Shown: positions 25,464 to 33,780 of the stretch, piece by piece | How positions within the stretch are numbered: position 1 is the stretch's first letter | How the letters are laid out: each line of letters starts with the position of its first letter | Assembly (NCBI GenBank): GCA_001303785.1 | Contig: LJUJ01000017.1 | Location: 1-40,496, forward strand | DNA: 40,496 nt | From: Caldifarciminota bacterium SM23_42 | Lineage (GTDB): Bacteria; Hydrothermota; Tepidihabitantia; SM23-42 | Direction: 5' to 3' | Notes under the pieces: generated by a model | Databases searched by the model: none | Told to the model about the DNA's origin: nothing | The model's input: the letters and a program-made list of their open reading frames with translations, nothing else | Translations under genes and position numbers: made by a program

Positions 25464-25491
25464 TTGACACAATATCCTTATTTCGTATAAT
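25464..25491 (+). promoter_or_regulatory. Perfect-consensus promoter of yggS, leaderless type
   Basis: TTGACA (25464-25469), a 16-base spacer and TATAAT (25486-25491) end 5 bases before the yggS ATG at 25497. Transcription is predicted to begin on the start codon. Confidence 0.8.
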
Positions 25492-25496
25492 AGACC

Positions 25497-26174
25497 ATGT
25501 CGATCAAGGAGAACGTCGAAAAACTCAGAGAACGCATAGAAATGGCAGCCTCCCGTTCGGATCGAGATCCTGATGAAATCACCGTCGTCGCAGTTGCCAA
25601 GACCATTTCTGTCGAGAAGATCGAAGAGGCAATTGCCTGCGGAATAAGCATCATCGGTGAGAATCGAGTCCAGGAGGCAAGAAATAAATTCTCGGTTATC
25701 GGCGACAAAGTACATTGGCACATGGTCGGGCACCTTCAGACCAACAAGGTGAGAGAAGCGGTGAAAATTTTTTCCATGATCCAAAGCCTCGATTCCATGA
25801 GGCTCGCTCAAGAGATTGAGAAACGTGCTCTGAAGCAAACAGAGTGCCTCATCGAGGTCAACACATCTAAGGAACCGTCAAAATTCGGGCTTACACCCAA
25901 CGCGGTCTTTGATTTCTACCAAGGCATCAAGGGATTGAAAAAAATAGACGTGCTCGGATTGATGACAATTGGACCGGGCTGGGCAGTTCACGATCCCGAG
26001 GCATCAAGACCATGTTTTCTTATGCTACGTGAATTACGCGACGAATTGGCTCAAGAATTCGACCGGCCATTTCCTGTTGTATCGATGGGCATGACTTCAG
26101 ATTTCGAGATAGCCATTGAAGAAGGATCCAACATGATTCGTGTGGGTACCGCGATATTTGGACCCAGAACATAG
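25497..26174 (+). CDS. yggS: PLP homeostasis protein, YggS/PROSC family
   Basis: The 225-residue protein matches the single-domain PLP-binding barrel family. It has VAVAKTIS near residues 31-38 with the PLP lysine, IIGENRVQEA near 57-66, WHMVGHLQTNK near 76-86, GLMTIGPG near 160, and SMGMTSDFEIAIEEGSNMIRVG at the end. It binds and buffers pyridoxal phosphate and has no known catalytic activity. The mRNA is predicted to be leaderless. The nucleoside kinase gene follows one base after the stop. Confidence 0.95.
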   Translation: MSIKENVEKLRERIEMAASRSDRDPDEITVVAVAKTISVEKIEEAIACGISIIGENRVQEARNKFSVIGDKVHWHMVGHLQTNKVREAVKIFSMIQSLDSMRLAQEIEKRALKQTECLIEVNTSKEPSKFGLTPNAVFDFYQGIKGLKKIDVLGLMTIGPGWAVHDPEASRPCFLMLRELRDELAQEFDRPFPVVSMGMTSDFEIAIEEGSNMIRVGTAIFGPRT

Positions 26175-26175
26175 C

Positions 26176-27663
26176 GTGTCACCTGGAGAGAAAAGAACTA
26201 TTGAAGATCTATACCGCCTGAACGAATGGCGACGCTATCAATCCACATTGTCCCTGATTCTCTGTACGGCGGCGAGAAAGTTGTTTCCAAAATCAAAATT
26301 GCGTATCGAGCATTCAATGAGCAAAGGTTTTTATTGCACCCTGGAACGTCAACTGAAAGCAACAGGTGTAAAGGATATCGAAAATCAGATGAAAAGGATC
26401 ATCAAAGAAGAGCTGCCTATCCAGCGAGCGAATTTTCCAAAGAAGAAAGCTATCTACCTCTTCCGTAATCTTAATCAACTCGACAAGGTCAGGCTTCTCA
26501 AGAATATCCGCAAGCAGACCGTAACCATGTACTCGCTACTTGATCTCTATGACATGTACGCCATTCCGCCTTTCGAATCAACAGCACAGACACCTCTGTT
26601 CTATTTGAAATACTTTGCGCCCGGTTTCATCATGGTCTTTCCGCATTGGCAAGACTTATCTGCATTGCCCGAGTTCCGCCCCCAGCCCAAACTCGCCCGG
26701 ATATTCAATGAGTATGTAGAATGGGCTAGGATCCTGGGCATCGACAACGTCGGGGCGCTGAACCAGGCAATCAAAGAAGGCAACGGTTCAGAAATAATAA
26801 AGGTTGTTGAGGCATTGCATGAAAAGAAGATCGCCTATATCGCCGATCGAGTCGTCAGAGAGAAAAGCAAGATCATACTCATTGCCGGCCCCAGTAGTGC
26901 GGGCAAGACGACCTTCACCAAACGCCTGGCCATACAGCTCATTGTTAACGGGGTGAAACCGCTTGTTATTTCGACTGACGACTATTTCCTCCCTCACAGC
27001 AAAACACCTAAAGATGAATCAGGCAGTCTTGATTTCGAAACGATTGGTGCTGTCGACGTACAGTTGCTGAACGACCATTTACTCAGGATCATAAAAGGCA
27101 AAGAAGTACAGATGCCCAAATTCAATTTCCTTACTGGACGGCGTAATAAAGGGCAAAACGTCGCCGCGACAAATGATTATGTAGTATTGCTCGAAGGTAT
27201 ACACTGCCTGAATAATGCTTTGACGCGCCGAATACCCAAATCTCTGAAATTCAGAATATACATAAGTTCTTTGACCCAACTCAATATCGATGACCATAAT
27301 CGTATCTCCACAACTGACACGCGTATGATAAGACGCATCGCACGCGATACATACTTCCGTGGATACCGCGTCCAGAGAGTTCTACGAATCTGGGGTTCCG
27401 TCAGAAGAGGTGAGGAACAGAATATTTATCCATTTCAAGAAGAGGCCGATGAGATGTTCAATTCGGCTCTCATATATGAACCGGCAGTGCTAAAGAGATT
27501 CTGCGTACCCATAATCAAACGGATAAGAAAAGAATCTGCGGAATATGTTGAGGCGAAAAGACTTCTTGATTTCTTTAATCTTTTCTACGATCTTGCTGAC
27601 CGCGACGTTCCTTCGAACTCAATCCTGCGTGAATTCATTGGTGGCAGTTCGTTTCTGTACTGA
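26176..27663 (+). CDS. Uridine kinase-like nucleoside kinase with ThrRS-like N-terminal region
   Basis: The 495-residue protein has two parts. The first about 220 residues include IEHSMSKGFYCTL, similar to the HS-x-G-x-GYYC motif of the second additional domain of threonyl-tRNA synthetase. The rest is a P-loop kinase of the uridine kinase/PRK type with GPSSAGKTTF (Walker A), STDDYFLP, the LLEGIHCLN strand, and a DTRMIRRIARD helix. Proteins of this layout are annotated as nucleoside kinases in many anaerobes, often with an N-terminal TGS domain that seems absent here. Start: a GTG at 26176, one base after the yggS stop. An in-frame ATG at 26140 lies inside yggS and is less likely. Confidence 0.85.
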   Translation: MSPGEKRTIEDLYRLNEWRRYQSTLSLILCTAARKLFPKSKLRIEHSMSKGFYCTLERQLKATGVKDIENQMKRIIKEELPIQRANFPKKKAIYLFRNLNQLDKVRLLKNIRKQTVTMYSLLDLYDMYAIPPFESTAQTPLFYLKYFAPGFIMVFPHWQDLSALPEFRPQPKLARIFNEYVEWARILGIDNVGALNQAIKEGNGSEIIKVVEALHEKKIAYIADRVVREKSKIILIAGPSSAGKTTFTKRLAIQLIVNGVKPLVISTDDYFLPHSKTPKDESGSLDFETIGAVDVQLLNDHLLRIIKGKEVQMPKFNFLTGRRNKGQNVAATNDYVVLLEGIHCLNNALTRRIPKSLKFRIYISSLTQLNIDDHNRISTTDTRMIRRIARDTYFRGYRVQRVLRIWGSVRRGEEQNIYPFQEEADEMFNSALIYEPAVLKRFCVPIIKRIRKESAEYVEAKRLLDFFNLFYDLADRDVPSNSILREFIGGSSFLY

Positions 27664-27986
27664 CGATCGAAGCAAATCTGTTGCTAATGTAGAATCGAAG
27701 GAAAACATTAAGACCCTTGCTCAACTGCTAATCGACCACGTTGAATGTCAGCATCACAAGTTATTGCACAATTTTTGTGCACTGAGCATGATTTCTGTGC
27801 GGCAAACTGACTTATTCTCTCCAAATTCAATGCCTTTTTCCTGGCATAGATATTGCTCAATGTCTAAGTACAATGTCTTTAAAAGACTTTTCAGAAGTTA
27901 CGATCAAGAACTGTACTGCCGGCGGCATGTTCCCGAGCATAGGATTCTTGCTGCCGGCAGTAGTGAAGAGATATAGAGGAGGAATC
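27664..27986. other. Long leader/intergenic region with two hairpins
   Basis: There is no convincing gene in these 323 bases. A 7-bp stem with a three-base loop (TGCACAA/TTGTGCA, 27765-27781) lies in the middle, with no T-run after it. A stronger hairpin, 13 bp with one G-T pair, spans 27915-27961. No full promoter could be read; TACAAT near 27869 lacks a good -35. Confidence 0.5.
27915..27961 (+). promoter_or_regulatory. 13-bp hairpin before the 27987 gene
   Basis: ACTGCCGGCGGCA (27915-27927) can pair with TGCTGCCGGCAGT (27949-27961) around a 21-base loop. It ends about 13 bases before AGAGGAGG, the ribosome site of the next gene. It lacks a T-run, so it is not a standard terminator; it may be a leader RNA structure or a protein-binding site. 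Confidence 0.5.
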
Positions 27987-29015
27987 ATGAAGCGCAATGG
28001 AGTTAAATGGCTGGCAATGAGCCTAGTATGGCTTATACCTTTGGCTGCAGATGCAGCCAAGTATGGTGTCTTACATCTCAAACCAGTTGGTGTTTCTTAC
28101 GCAACGACTGAGGCCGTGGCGACCCTATTGACCAGTGACCTCATCAACTACGGCCATACAGTGCTCAATCCTGATGCCATGGATGACGCCGTCGGTGACA
28201 TACTGGAATGCTATGAAAGCAGTTGTGCCGCAGAGGCAGGACTTGCCGCGAATGTCGAGCACGCAATATACGGTTCCGTATCCCGGTTGGGCGACAAACA
28301 TATCGTGCAATTGTCCATCGTAAATGTTCTGACCAAGGAAGTTGTTTGGGCGGGTAGTCTTGCCGCCAAGACAGCTGAAGACCTCGATACGGTAGTGAAA
28401 AGACTGGCAAAATCGATTTCCGAAGGAAAGAAAGCAGAAGAGACCGTTGAAGTTGGTCTGGTAACAGAAGAAGAGGAGAAAAAGCCAGCGAGAAGACGGG
28501 TATTCCATACTCTGGGAGTTACCACTGGCATGTTACAACCCATATCGGGCTATGGTGAAGCCAGTACTCTGTATCATCTTGGCGCCCTTTATTGGTACGA
28601 GACGCCTCGTATGGTTGCAGAAGTTGCAGGGTACGTAACATTTCCGGGCGATCTCAACGATATAGACGGCACGGCCGCAGAAGCCTGCTTTCCGGAGATC
28701 TCAATGTTGTACATGCTAAGCAAGAAGGAAATATCGCCTTATTTCGGTGGTGGAATAGGCTTTGGTTGGTTGACCATTGATTCAGAAGATCCTTATGTAT
28801 ATGGAGAAACTGCTTATGGCATGACTCTGAATGCCGGTGGAGGTGTCGTTTTCTTTAGGACATACGACATCAGATTAATCCTCGATGCACGCTATCGTGT
28901 CAATCTTGCAAGTGTTAGAGGCATCGAAGGACCCCATCAGGGATTCAAGTTATCAGTTGGCTTCACATACCGTCGCAAAGTCAGCGGCTGCTTTGGCTGT
29001 GGATTAGGCTTATAA
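27987..29015 (+). CDS. Envelope protein: signal peptide, CsgG/FlgO-like domain, beta-barrel-like C-terminus
   Basis: The 342-residue protein has a typical signal peptide (MKRNGVKWLAMSLVWLIPLA, cleavage near ADA). Residues about 27-150 resemble periplasmic domains of the CsgG/FlgO-like group: CAAEAGLAANVEHAIYGSVSRLGD followed by VNVLTKEVVWAG. A charged EEEEKKPARRR linker leads to a C-terminal part rich in alternating hydrophobic and glycine residues (YFGGGIGFGW, TLNAGGGVVFF, FKLSVGFTY) that looks like an outer-membrane barrel or barrel-like sheet. It ends with a CFGCGLGL tail. The function is unknown. The ATG at 27987 follows AGAGGAGGAAT; longer in-frame starts would bury the signal peptide. 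Confidence 0.75.
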   Translation: MKRNGVKWLAMSLVWLIPLAADAAKYGVLHLKPVGVSYATTEAVATLLTSDLINYGHTVLNPDAMDDAVGDILECYESSCAAEAGLAANVEHAIYGSVSRLGDKHIVQLSIVNVLTKEVVWAGSLAAKTAEDLDTVVKRLAKSISEGKKAEETVEVGLVTEEEEKKPARRRVFHTLGVTTGMLQPISGYGEASTLYHLGALYWYETPRMVAEVAGYVTFPGDLNDIDGTAAEACFPEISMLYMLSKKEISPYFGGGIGFGWLTIDSEDPYVYGETAYGMTLNAGGGVVFFRTYDIRLILDARYRVNLASVRGIEGPHQGFKLSVGFTYRRKVSGCFGCGLGL

Positions 29016-29031
29016 AAACGAAGCAGTGAAC

Positions 29032-29061
29032 GAGAGCCCCGGTGGCAAACACGGGGCTCTC
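29032..29061. terminator. Hairpin between converging genes, probable terminator
   Basis: GAGAGCCCCG (29032-29041) pairs perfectly with CGGGGCTCTC (29052-29061) around a 10-base loop. It sits between two converging genes. The following T-run is weak (CTATTTC), so termination may be partial. Confidence 0.65.
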
Positions 29062-30201
29062 CTATTTCAGGATGCTTATTATGGTATTATCTTTTACCTG
29101 CCAATAACTTAATTTCTTCATTGTAACGTCGTGCACTTCTATTACACTGCCCTTTTTTATTTTGTCAAAACTCTCATTGCAGGAGGTTCGTGCCCTGTTC
29201 AACCTCACCAGTTCTACCCTTCCAGCCGGTGTGCACAAAAAACAACGTTTCTTACCTTTTTCCGTAAGCAATTGGCTGATCGCCAAGTGACCCTGGGGTC
29301 TTATTAACGTAACCCCGCTCTTGGCAAGTACCAAATAGCCAAATTTCAGAATATCAATCTCCCGGTTAAGCCCTTGATTGATTATCTTGAGAAAGTCAGG
29401 GGGCGACCACGATATTGACTGATGGCACCATTCGTTCCGCTTTTCCACCTGCAGTAATGCACAGTCATTGTCATGCAAGCAAGGTAACAACACCCGCAAA
29501 GTTCTTTGCTTGACTAGAGAACTGCGTAGTCTCATAACACGATGCGCCAACCTCTTCAAAGCCGGTTCAATGATTATAACCAGTCCGTCATCAGTTAGGC
29601 ATCTGGCGACCGCTTTGATAAATTGTGTTGGTATCACCTCTTCGGGTATGATTTCGGCCAGTGAATTGACCAATAGTATAACATCGAACCGACCTTTCGG
29701 CTCACACCGGTACGCACTATCGATATTCTGGCTCAAGAATCGAGTCTTCAATCTTCTATCGCTTTTTCTGGTCCACGCGGCTAAAGCCTTGGCACGCCGT
29801 AGCATCTTTCTCGAACCGTCAATTCCAACCAAATCGAGTGCCCGTTTGTCACCCTGATCCCTTAAGCCGTGGTAGAATCCTAGCATTCCAGCACCCTCGC
29901 CGCATCCAATATCGAGAACACTAACGCGTCGCTTGTTTGAAAAGAGAGCCGCGTACCATGATCTTATCTGTTGAACAACTACTATTGTCTTCATAAGATT
30001 CATCGGAAAATTATAGGCGAAGTATGCATCAGAATAGTTGCCTTCAGTCGGAATACTTGACGCAAAATCATCGGAAAGCATCGTCATCTGTTTTCTTATT
30101 TTGTGCAGCCTCTGCGTATAACGGGATTTTGTTCTGTGATTCAAGTCAGGCATTCCCAGACCCTGCAAAATCATCGTCGAAACACCAGCCGGCAGTCTCA
30201 T
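29062..30201 (-). CDS. Rsm22 (METTL17)-family ribosomal small-subunit methyltransferase-like protein
   Basis: The 379-residue protein has a SAM-binding motif VLDIGCGEGAG near residues 95-105 and VGIDGSRKM near 125. After the Rossmann fold it carries LLPCLHDNDC, then NEWCHQS and KFGYLVL, the pattern of Rsm22/METTL17 proteins (C-x-H-D-x2-C ... WCH). A later CFLCTPAGRVEL completes a set of cysteines near 240, 246, 261 and 319-322. METTL17 holds a 4Fe-4S cluster at such cysteines and helps assemble the mitochondrial small ribosomal subunit, so the bacterial protein may act on the 30S subunit. It is the last gene of the NUDIX-phosphoesterase-ATPase operon. No Shine-Dalgarno is seen at the ATG. Confidence 0.8.
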   Translation of the reverse strand: MRLPAGVSTMILQGLGMPDLNHRTKSRYTQRLHKIRKQMTMLSDDFASSIPTEGNYSDAYFAYNFPMNLMKTIVVVQQIRSWYAALFSNKRRVSVLDIGCGEGAGMLGFYHGLRDQGDKRALDLVGIDGSRKMLRRAKALAAWTRKSDRRLKTRFLSQNIDSAYRCEPKGRFDVILLVNSLAEIIPEEVIPTQFIKAVARCLTDDGLVIIIEPALKRLAHRVMRLRSSLVKQRTLRVLLPCLHDNDCALLQVEKRNEWCHQSISWSPPDFLKIINQGLNREIDILKFGYLVLAKSGVTLIRPQGHLAISQLLTEKGKKRCFLCTPAGRVELVRLNRARTSCNESFDKIKKGSVIEVHDVTMKKLSYWQVKDNTIISILK

Positions 30202-30220
30202 GAGAAGTTATTTTTGTTTT

Positions 30221-32305
30221 CTACTCTAATGTTGTTATGTGTGCCCCGCAATCGGCAAATAAATCGCGGGTATGATCATCCGAAGTCAAATATACTACTT
30301 GATTCCCCTGGTCGATGAAGTTTTTCATCAAATGGGCAAGCCTCCGACGCCTTTGCCAATCCGCAAAGATGAAGGCGTCATCCAGAATCAGGAAAGCGCC
30401 GTCCGGATATATCTTACGCAGCGCCACAATCCTAAAACACAGCAGCAGTTGATCTCGCGCGCCACTGCTTAGTTCTTCGACTTCATAGCTCTTGCCTGAG
30501 GCATCGGTCACTACAAAATCGCGGTTTTTCACTGTTACTTGACCGTAGCGCTCAGTAACAAACTTGAAATAATAACTCAGACCGTCTTCCCCGCTCAAAA
30601 TGTCTTCAATGAATTCATCCAACTCACTACTCATACTAAGGAGTATCTTGCGCGCCGCAAGCGCCGCCTCTTTCTCCAGTTGATTCTCACTTAACCTCTT
30701 GTTCAGTTTAGCATATTCGATAAAGGCGTCACGATCATTTGCCACGTCAACTCTCGCCTGCTCAACATTACGGAACAACTGAATGCTTCTTGTCAGCTTA
30801 TCCATCCTTTCCTGTAATCCGTCTTTTTGTTTCTTGATGTCCATTTCCAATTCCAGATCTGGTTCTGTCTCAGGTTTAGCAGTTTTCATCGAACTAATCA
30901 GCCGTTCCCACTTCTTATCCTCTGTTTCGTGAAGCCGCTGCGATATGCCGGCGTTCAGCCGCGTGAGCGCCTCTTCGATTCTGGCTTTCTTGGCAATTTT
31001 GTTTTCTAAGTCTGAAATCTCGGCGAGCCCAGTCTTGTAACGCAAGACTGACATTTTTTCATCTACCTCGGCAAGGCTGTTTTCTCTCGAGAAGCGAGCA
31101 ACATCCCTATTTTTTTCCTGCAACAGCGTTTCTCTTGTGATAATATCCTGTTTTAATTTGCCTAGTCTATCCGGCAATTCCGCAAGACCCTTCATGTCGT
31201 GAAAAACCTCCTGTGCCTTACGCAACAGCATATCCGTATCCATCAACCACTTTTTCGTTCTTTTCCGTCGGTAGACAGTATAGAAAAATACGAGGACTGC
31301 AACTGCCAAAAAGGGAGCTGCTATTGCCAATGGTATTCTAACAAAGAAAGACGCTACGAATAACGCTACCGCCCCTAATAGTAACCCAACTGCGAAGGCG
31401 AAAGATACTTCTTTCCCTCCTTGCTCGGGCATGCCACGATACGACTTGAGTTCGCGCTCGGCGGCCATCTTCTCTTTGGCTCTCAATGCAGTCAATTCCT
31501 TTTCGAGGTCATCCACTTCTCTTTTCTTCTCTTCGAGGTGTGCACGCGCATCCAAGCGTACTTTTCTCTCAGCCTGCAATTTTTGCCACTCGGCCAGATA
31601 CTCACGCTTATATCTTTCGTATTCCTGCAATTCGGTCCGGGTTTCTCTAAATCTTTTATAGAGATTCGACAACTCTTCGTAGGTGAGATATTTCTTGTAG
31701 TTTTCCATGTCACCGAGGGCCTTCTTGAGCGCTTTATTCTTCTCTATCAAATCGGCTAGCTCGGCTTCCTGTTCCTCGATCTCTCCGATTCTCTTCAAAT
31801 AATCCTCGAGAGCTGCCTTGCGTCTGCTATCCTTATCAATCTGCTCCTGCTTTTCGCGTTTCCATATTTCACGTTTGGGCTGCAGACCAACCGCCTCGAA
31901 AATCTGCTCATCTAATTTCGTGAATGATATTCCTTTACCGACCCTACTCAACATAGACTTCATACCATCCCAGAAACTCGCCTCACCGCGGGATCCATAG
32001 ATCGAAGCCTCGGATGCCTGCACGTACAGCAAGTTCGAAATATCTCCCACTGGTAATTCAAGAACTATCTTCTTGGACGGTAACTTGTGAGTCTTGCCGC
32101 GATCCTCAATTTCAACCAGCATCGCGTGGGGCTTTTTATACCTCAATTCTTTTATTGTGCGTTTAAACAGAACATAATTCAATATCTCCACTATTGCAGT
32201 CTTGCCTGCTTCATTTGAGCCGAAGATGAGCTCAAATGCGGCGGGTCTAATATCAAATTTCTCTATCGGACCATAATTCTCAATGAAGATTCTATCAACC
32301 TTCAT
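30221..32305 (-). CDS. Rad50/YhaN-like ATPase with central membrane hairpin
   Basis: The 694-residue protein is an ABC-type, SMC-like ATPase. The N-terminus has FIENYGPIEKF and Walker A GSNEAGKT (29-36). Long coiled coils lie at about 155-285 and 350-530. Between them two hydrophobic helices (about 300-322 and 326-347) form a membrane hairpin where Rad50 and SbcC have the zinc hook. The C-terminus has the signature ELSSGARDQ near 611-619 and Walker B FLILDDAF near 639-646. YhaN proteins share this design. It overlaps the phosphoesterase gene by four bases, as in sbcD-sbcC and yhaO-yhaN pairs, so the two probably form a nuclease complex that may be tethered to the membrane. Confidence 0.85.
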   Translation of the reverse strand: MKVDRIFIENYGPIEKFDIRPAAFELIFGSNEAGKTAIVEILNYVLFKRTIKELRYKKPHAMLVEIEDRGKTHKLPSKKIVLELPVGDISNLLYVQASEASIYGSRGEASFWDGMKSMLSRVGKGISFTKLDEQIFEAVGLQPKREIWKREKQEQIDKDSRRKAALEDYLKRIGEIEEQEAELADLIEKNKALKKALGDMENYKKYLTYEELSNLYKRFRETRTELQEYERYKREYLAEWQKLQAERKVRLDARAHLEEKKREVDDLEKELTALRAKEKMAAERELKSYRGMPEQGGKEVSFAFAVGLLLGAVALFVASFFVRIPLAIAAPFLAVAVLVFFYTVYRRKRTKKWLMDTDMLLRKAQEVFHDMKGLAELPDRLGKLKQDIITRETLLQEKNRDVARFSRENSLAEVDEKMSVLRYKTGLAEISDLENKIAKKARIEEALTRLNAGISQRLHETEDKKWERLISSMKTAKPETEPDLELEMDIKKQKDGLQERMDKLTRSIQLFRNVEQARVDVANDRDAFIEYAKLNKRLSENQLEKEAALAARKILLSMSSELDEFIEDILSGEDGLSYYFKFVTERYGQVTVKNRDFVVTDASGKSYEVEELSSGARDQLLLCFRIVALRKIYPDGAFLILDDAFIFADWQRRRRLAHLMKNFIDQGNQVVYLTSDDHTRDLFADCGAHITTLE

Positions 32306-33342
32306 CTCAGAACCTTGTCGAAAATCGGAAAAGTGATTTCAAAGACCTTGGTGCGGAGGCGGTCATCCAACTCCTGCGTCTTGCTCATAAACCGCTGTAC
32401 CATTCTGTTCTTCATAATCATATCCCATGATTGCGTATCGATCTCAATCCTGGAATCCTGAAACCGTTTACAGTATTGTGTGTACATGGATTGAACGCGG
32501 TACTTGAACTCTTTTTCACTTGCCGCCGTGTAGCCCCGAACAACGATACTCGGCATTGTGGTCGAATCATCGGTCTCTGCCAAAAAAGATTCAATCTTAA
32601 TGATCATTTCATTCTCGACATCCGGGAAAACGAAAAAATCCCTCTCAACCCAGTGAGGCGCAATATCTACAAGACACTTGCTCACCTTCAGATCCGAACC
32701 ATCAACGTCAATCAAATGGAAGTATCTCGCATCAACGCATTTGGTGTCGATCGCCGACGGCGAACCAGGATAGACAACCTGCGTGCCGCCATATTGTAGT
32801 TCGATATTTCTCGAATGAAGGTGACCCAGAGCCACGTAACGCGCAATTCCGTCAAGGTGCGTCGGATAGATAGGCATGTATTCGGTTTCTATATCTTCGA
32901 GCACCGAAAAAATGAATGACTGATCATACAAAGTCCCGTGCGCTATGAGAATATCGATATCCTTCGGGATATTTCTGATACAATCGCTGAATTTCTTTTC
33001 CTGATAAGGAACTCCACAGATTCTTACGCCGTCTCTTTCAATAAAATGAAAAGGTTCTTCGGTCAGCTGCACAACGTTCTCGCCATAATCGTAGTTCGGC
33101 CCGAACGAATGTAAGTCGTGGTTCCCAGGGATAATCAAGAAAGTACATTTCACGGATTCGAACATTTTCCGGACGGTTTGCCTCAGCTGTGTAGCGTCCG
33201 TATCCGACTCAAACAAATCACCGGCAATGACAAAGCAATCTACCTTCATCTCACCTGCTTTGTCGAGCATCCATTCAAATATTTCAAGTCGTTTCTTATC
33301 GTCTTTTTTCAGGTGCACATCAGCTGTGTGTAATAATTTCAT
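32302..33342 (-). CDS. Mre11/SbcD/YhaO-like metallophosphoesterase
   Basis: The 346-residue protein has all calcineurin-like nuclease motifs in order: HTADVHL (D-x-H) near the N-terminus, AGDLFES, PGNHDLH, IAHGTLY and ALGHLHSR. They bind two metal ions and cleave DNA ends in Mre11 and SbcD. The C-terminal about 100 residues are probably the partner-binding region. The ATG at 33342 starts four bases after the NUDIX stop; a longer in-frame start at 33399 would read through the NUDIX gene and adds no conserved residues. It is paired with the Rad50/YhaN-like ATPase. Confidence 0.9.
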   Translation of the reverse strand: MKLLHTADVHLKKDDKKRLEIFEWMLDKAGEMKVDCFVIAGDLFESDTDATQLRQTVRKMFESVKCTFLIIPGNHDLHSFGPNYDYGENVVQLTEEPFHFIERDGVRICGVPYQEKKFSDCIRNIPKDIDILIAHGTLYDQSFIFSVLEDIETEYMPIYPTHLDGIARYVALGHLHSRNIELQYGGTQVVYPGSPSAIDTKCVDARYFHLIDVDGSDLKVSKCLVDIAPHWVERDFFVFPDVENEMIIKIESFLAETDDSTTMPSIVVRGYTAASEKEFKYRVQSMYTQYCKRFQDSRIEIDTQSWDMIMKNRMVQRFMSKTQELDDRLRTKVFEITFPIFDKVLR

Positions 33343-33346
33343 GGAT

Positions 33347-33742
33347 TCAATATCTTCTGTTGAAATAATCGTCCAAAATCTGACGATGGTCAAAGGCAAG
33401 TTCTTCAGGTAAGGTATCCTTGGTAAACAAACCTATTTCAGCCGCATCAGAGGATGCTCTCGGTTTGCCACTGGCTTGACACACAAATACGACCGATATC
33501 GTATGATGGCGCGGATCACGATTCGGATCTGAGTAAGTGTGAAATTGCCTCAAGCCTGTAATGTCTAGCCCAGTTTCTTCCTTTGTCTCGCGTCGGGCCG
33601 CCTCTTCGACCGATTCACCATAGTCAACAAAGCCACCCGGGATCGCCCAACCATGGGGTGGATTTTTCCGCTTGATGAGTACAATTTCTCCGGCAATTTC
33701 AATGATAATATCGATGGTCGGAATTGGATTGCGGTACTTCAT
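33347..33742 (-). CDS. NUDIX hydrolase
   Basis: The 131-residue protein has a perfect Nudix box, [17 protein letters not shown] then TKEETGL (G-x5-E-x7-REUxEExGU), near residues 36-58. The N-terminal [20 protein letters not shown] strand pair is typical of ADP-ribose or nucleotide-diphosphate hydrolases. The substrate is unknown. The ATG at 33742 is preferred because a TATAAT ends 7 bases before it; a TTG 15 codons upstream lies above that promoter. It heads the phosphoesterase-ATPase-Rsm22 operon. Confidence 0.9.
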   Translation of the reverse strand: MKYRNPIPTIDIIIEIAGEIVLIKRKNPPHGWAIPGGFVDYGESVEEAARRETKEETGLDITGLRQFHTYSDPNRDPRHHTISVVFVCQASGKPRASSDAAEIGLFTKDTLPEELAFDHRQILDDYFNRRY

Positions 33743-33749
33743 CTGGGCA

Positions 33750-33777
33750 ATTATAGGCAGAATAGTCGCCAAATCAA
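33750..33777 (-). promoter_or_regulatory. Promoter of the NUDIX operon, leaderless type
   Basis: On the minus strand TTGATT (33777-33772), a 16-base spacer and TATAAT (33755-33750) end 7 bases before the NUDIX ATG. The predicted leader is one base. Confidence 0.65.
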
Positions 33778-33780
33778 TAG

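Noticed and set aside
27545-27976. Plus-strand frame of 143 codons overlapping the nucleoside kinase end
   Set aside because: It begins inside the conserved kinase C-terminus in another frame, has no ribosome site and no recognisable sequence.
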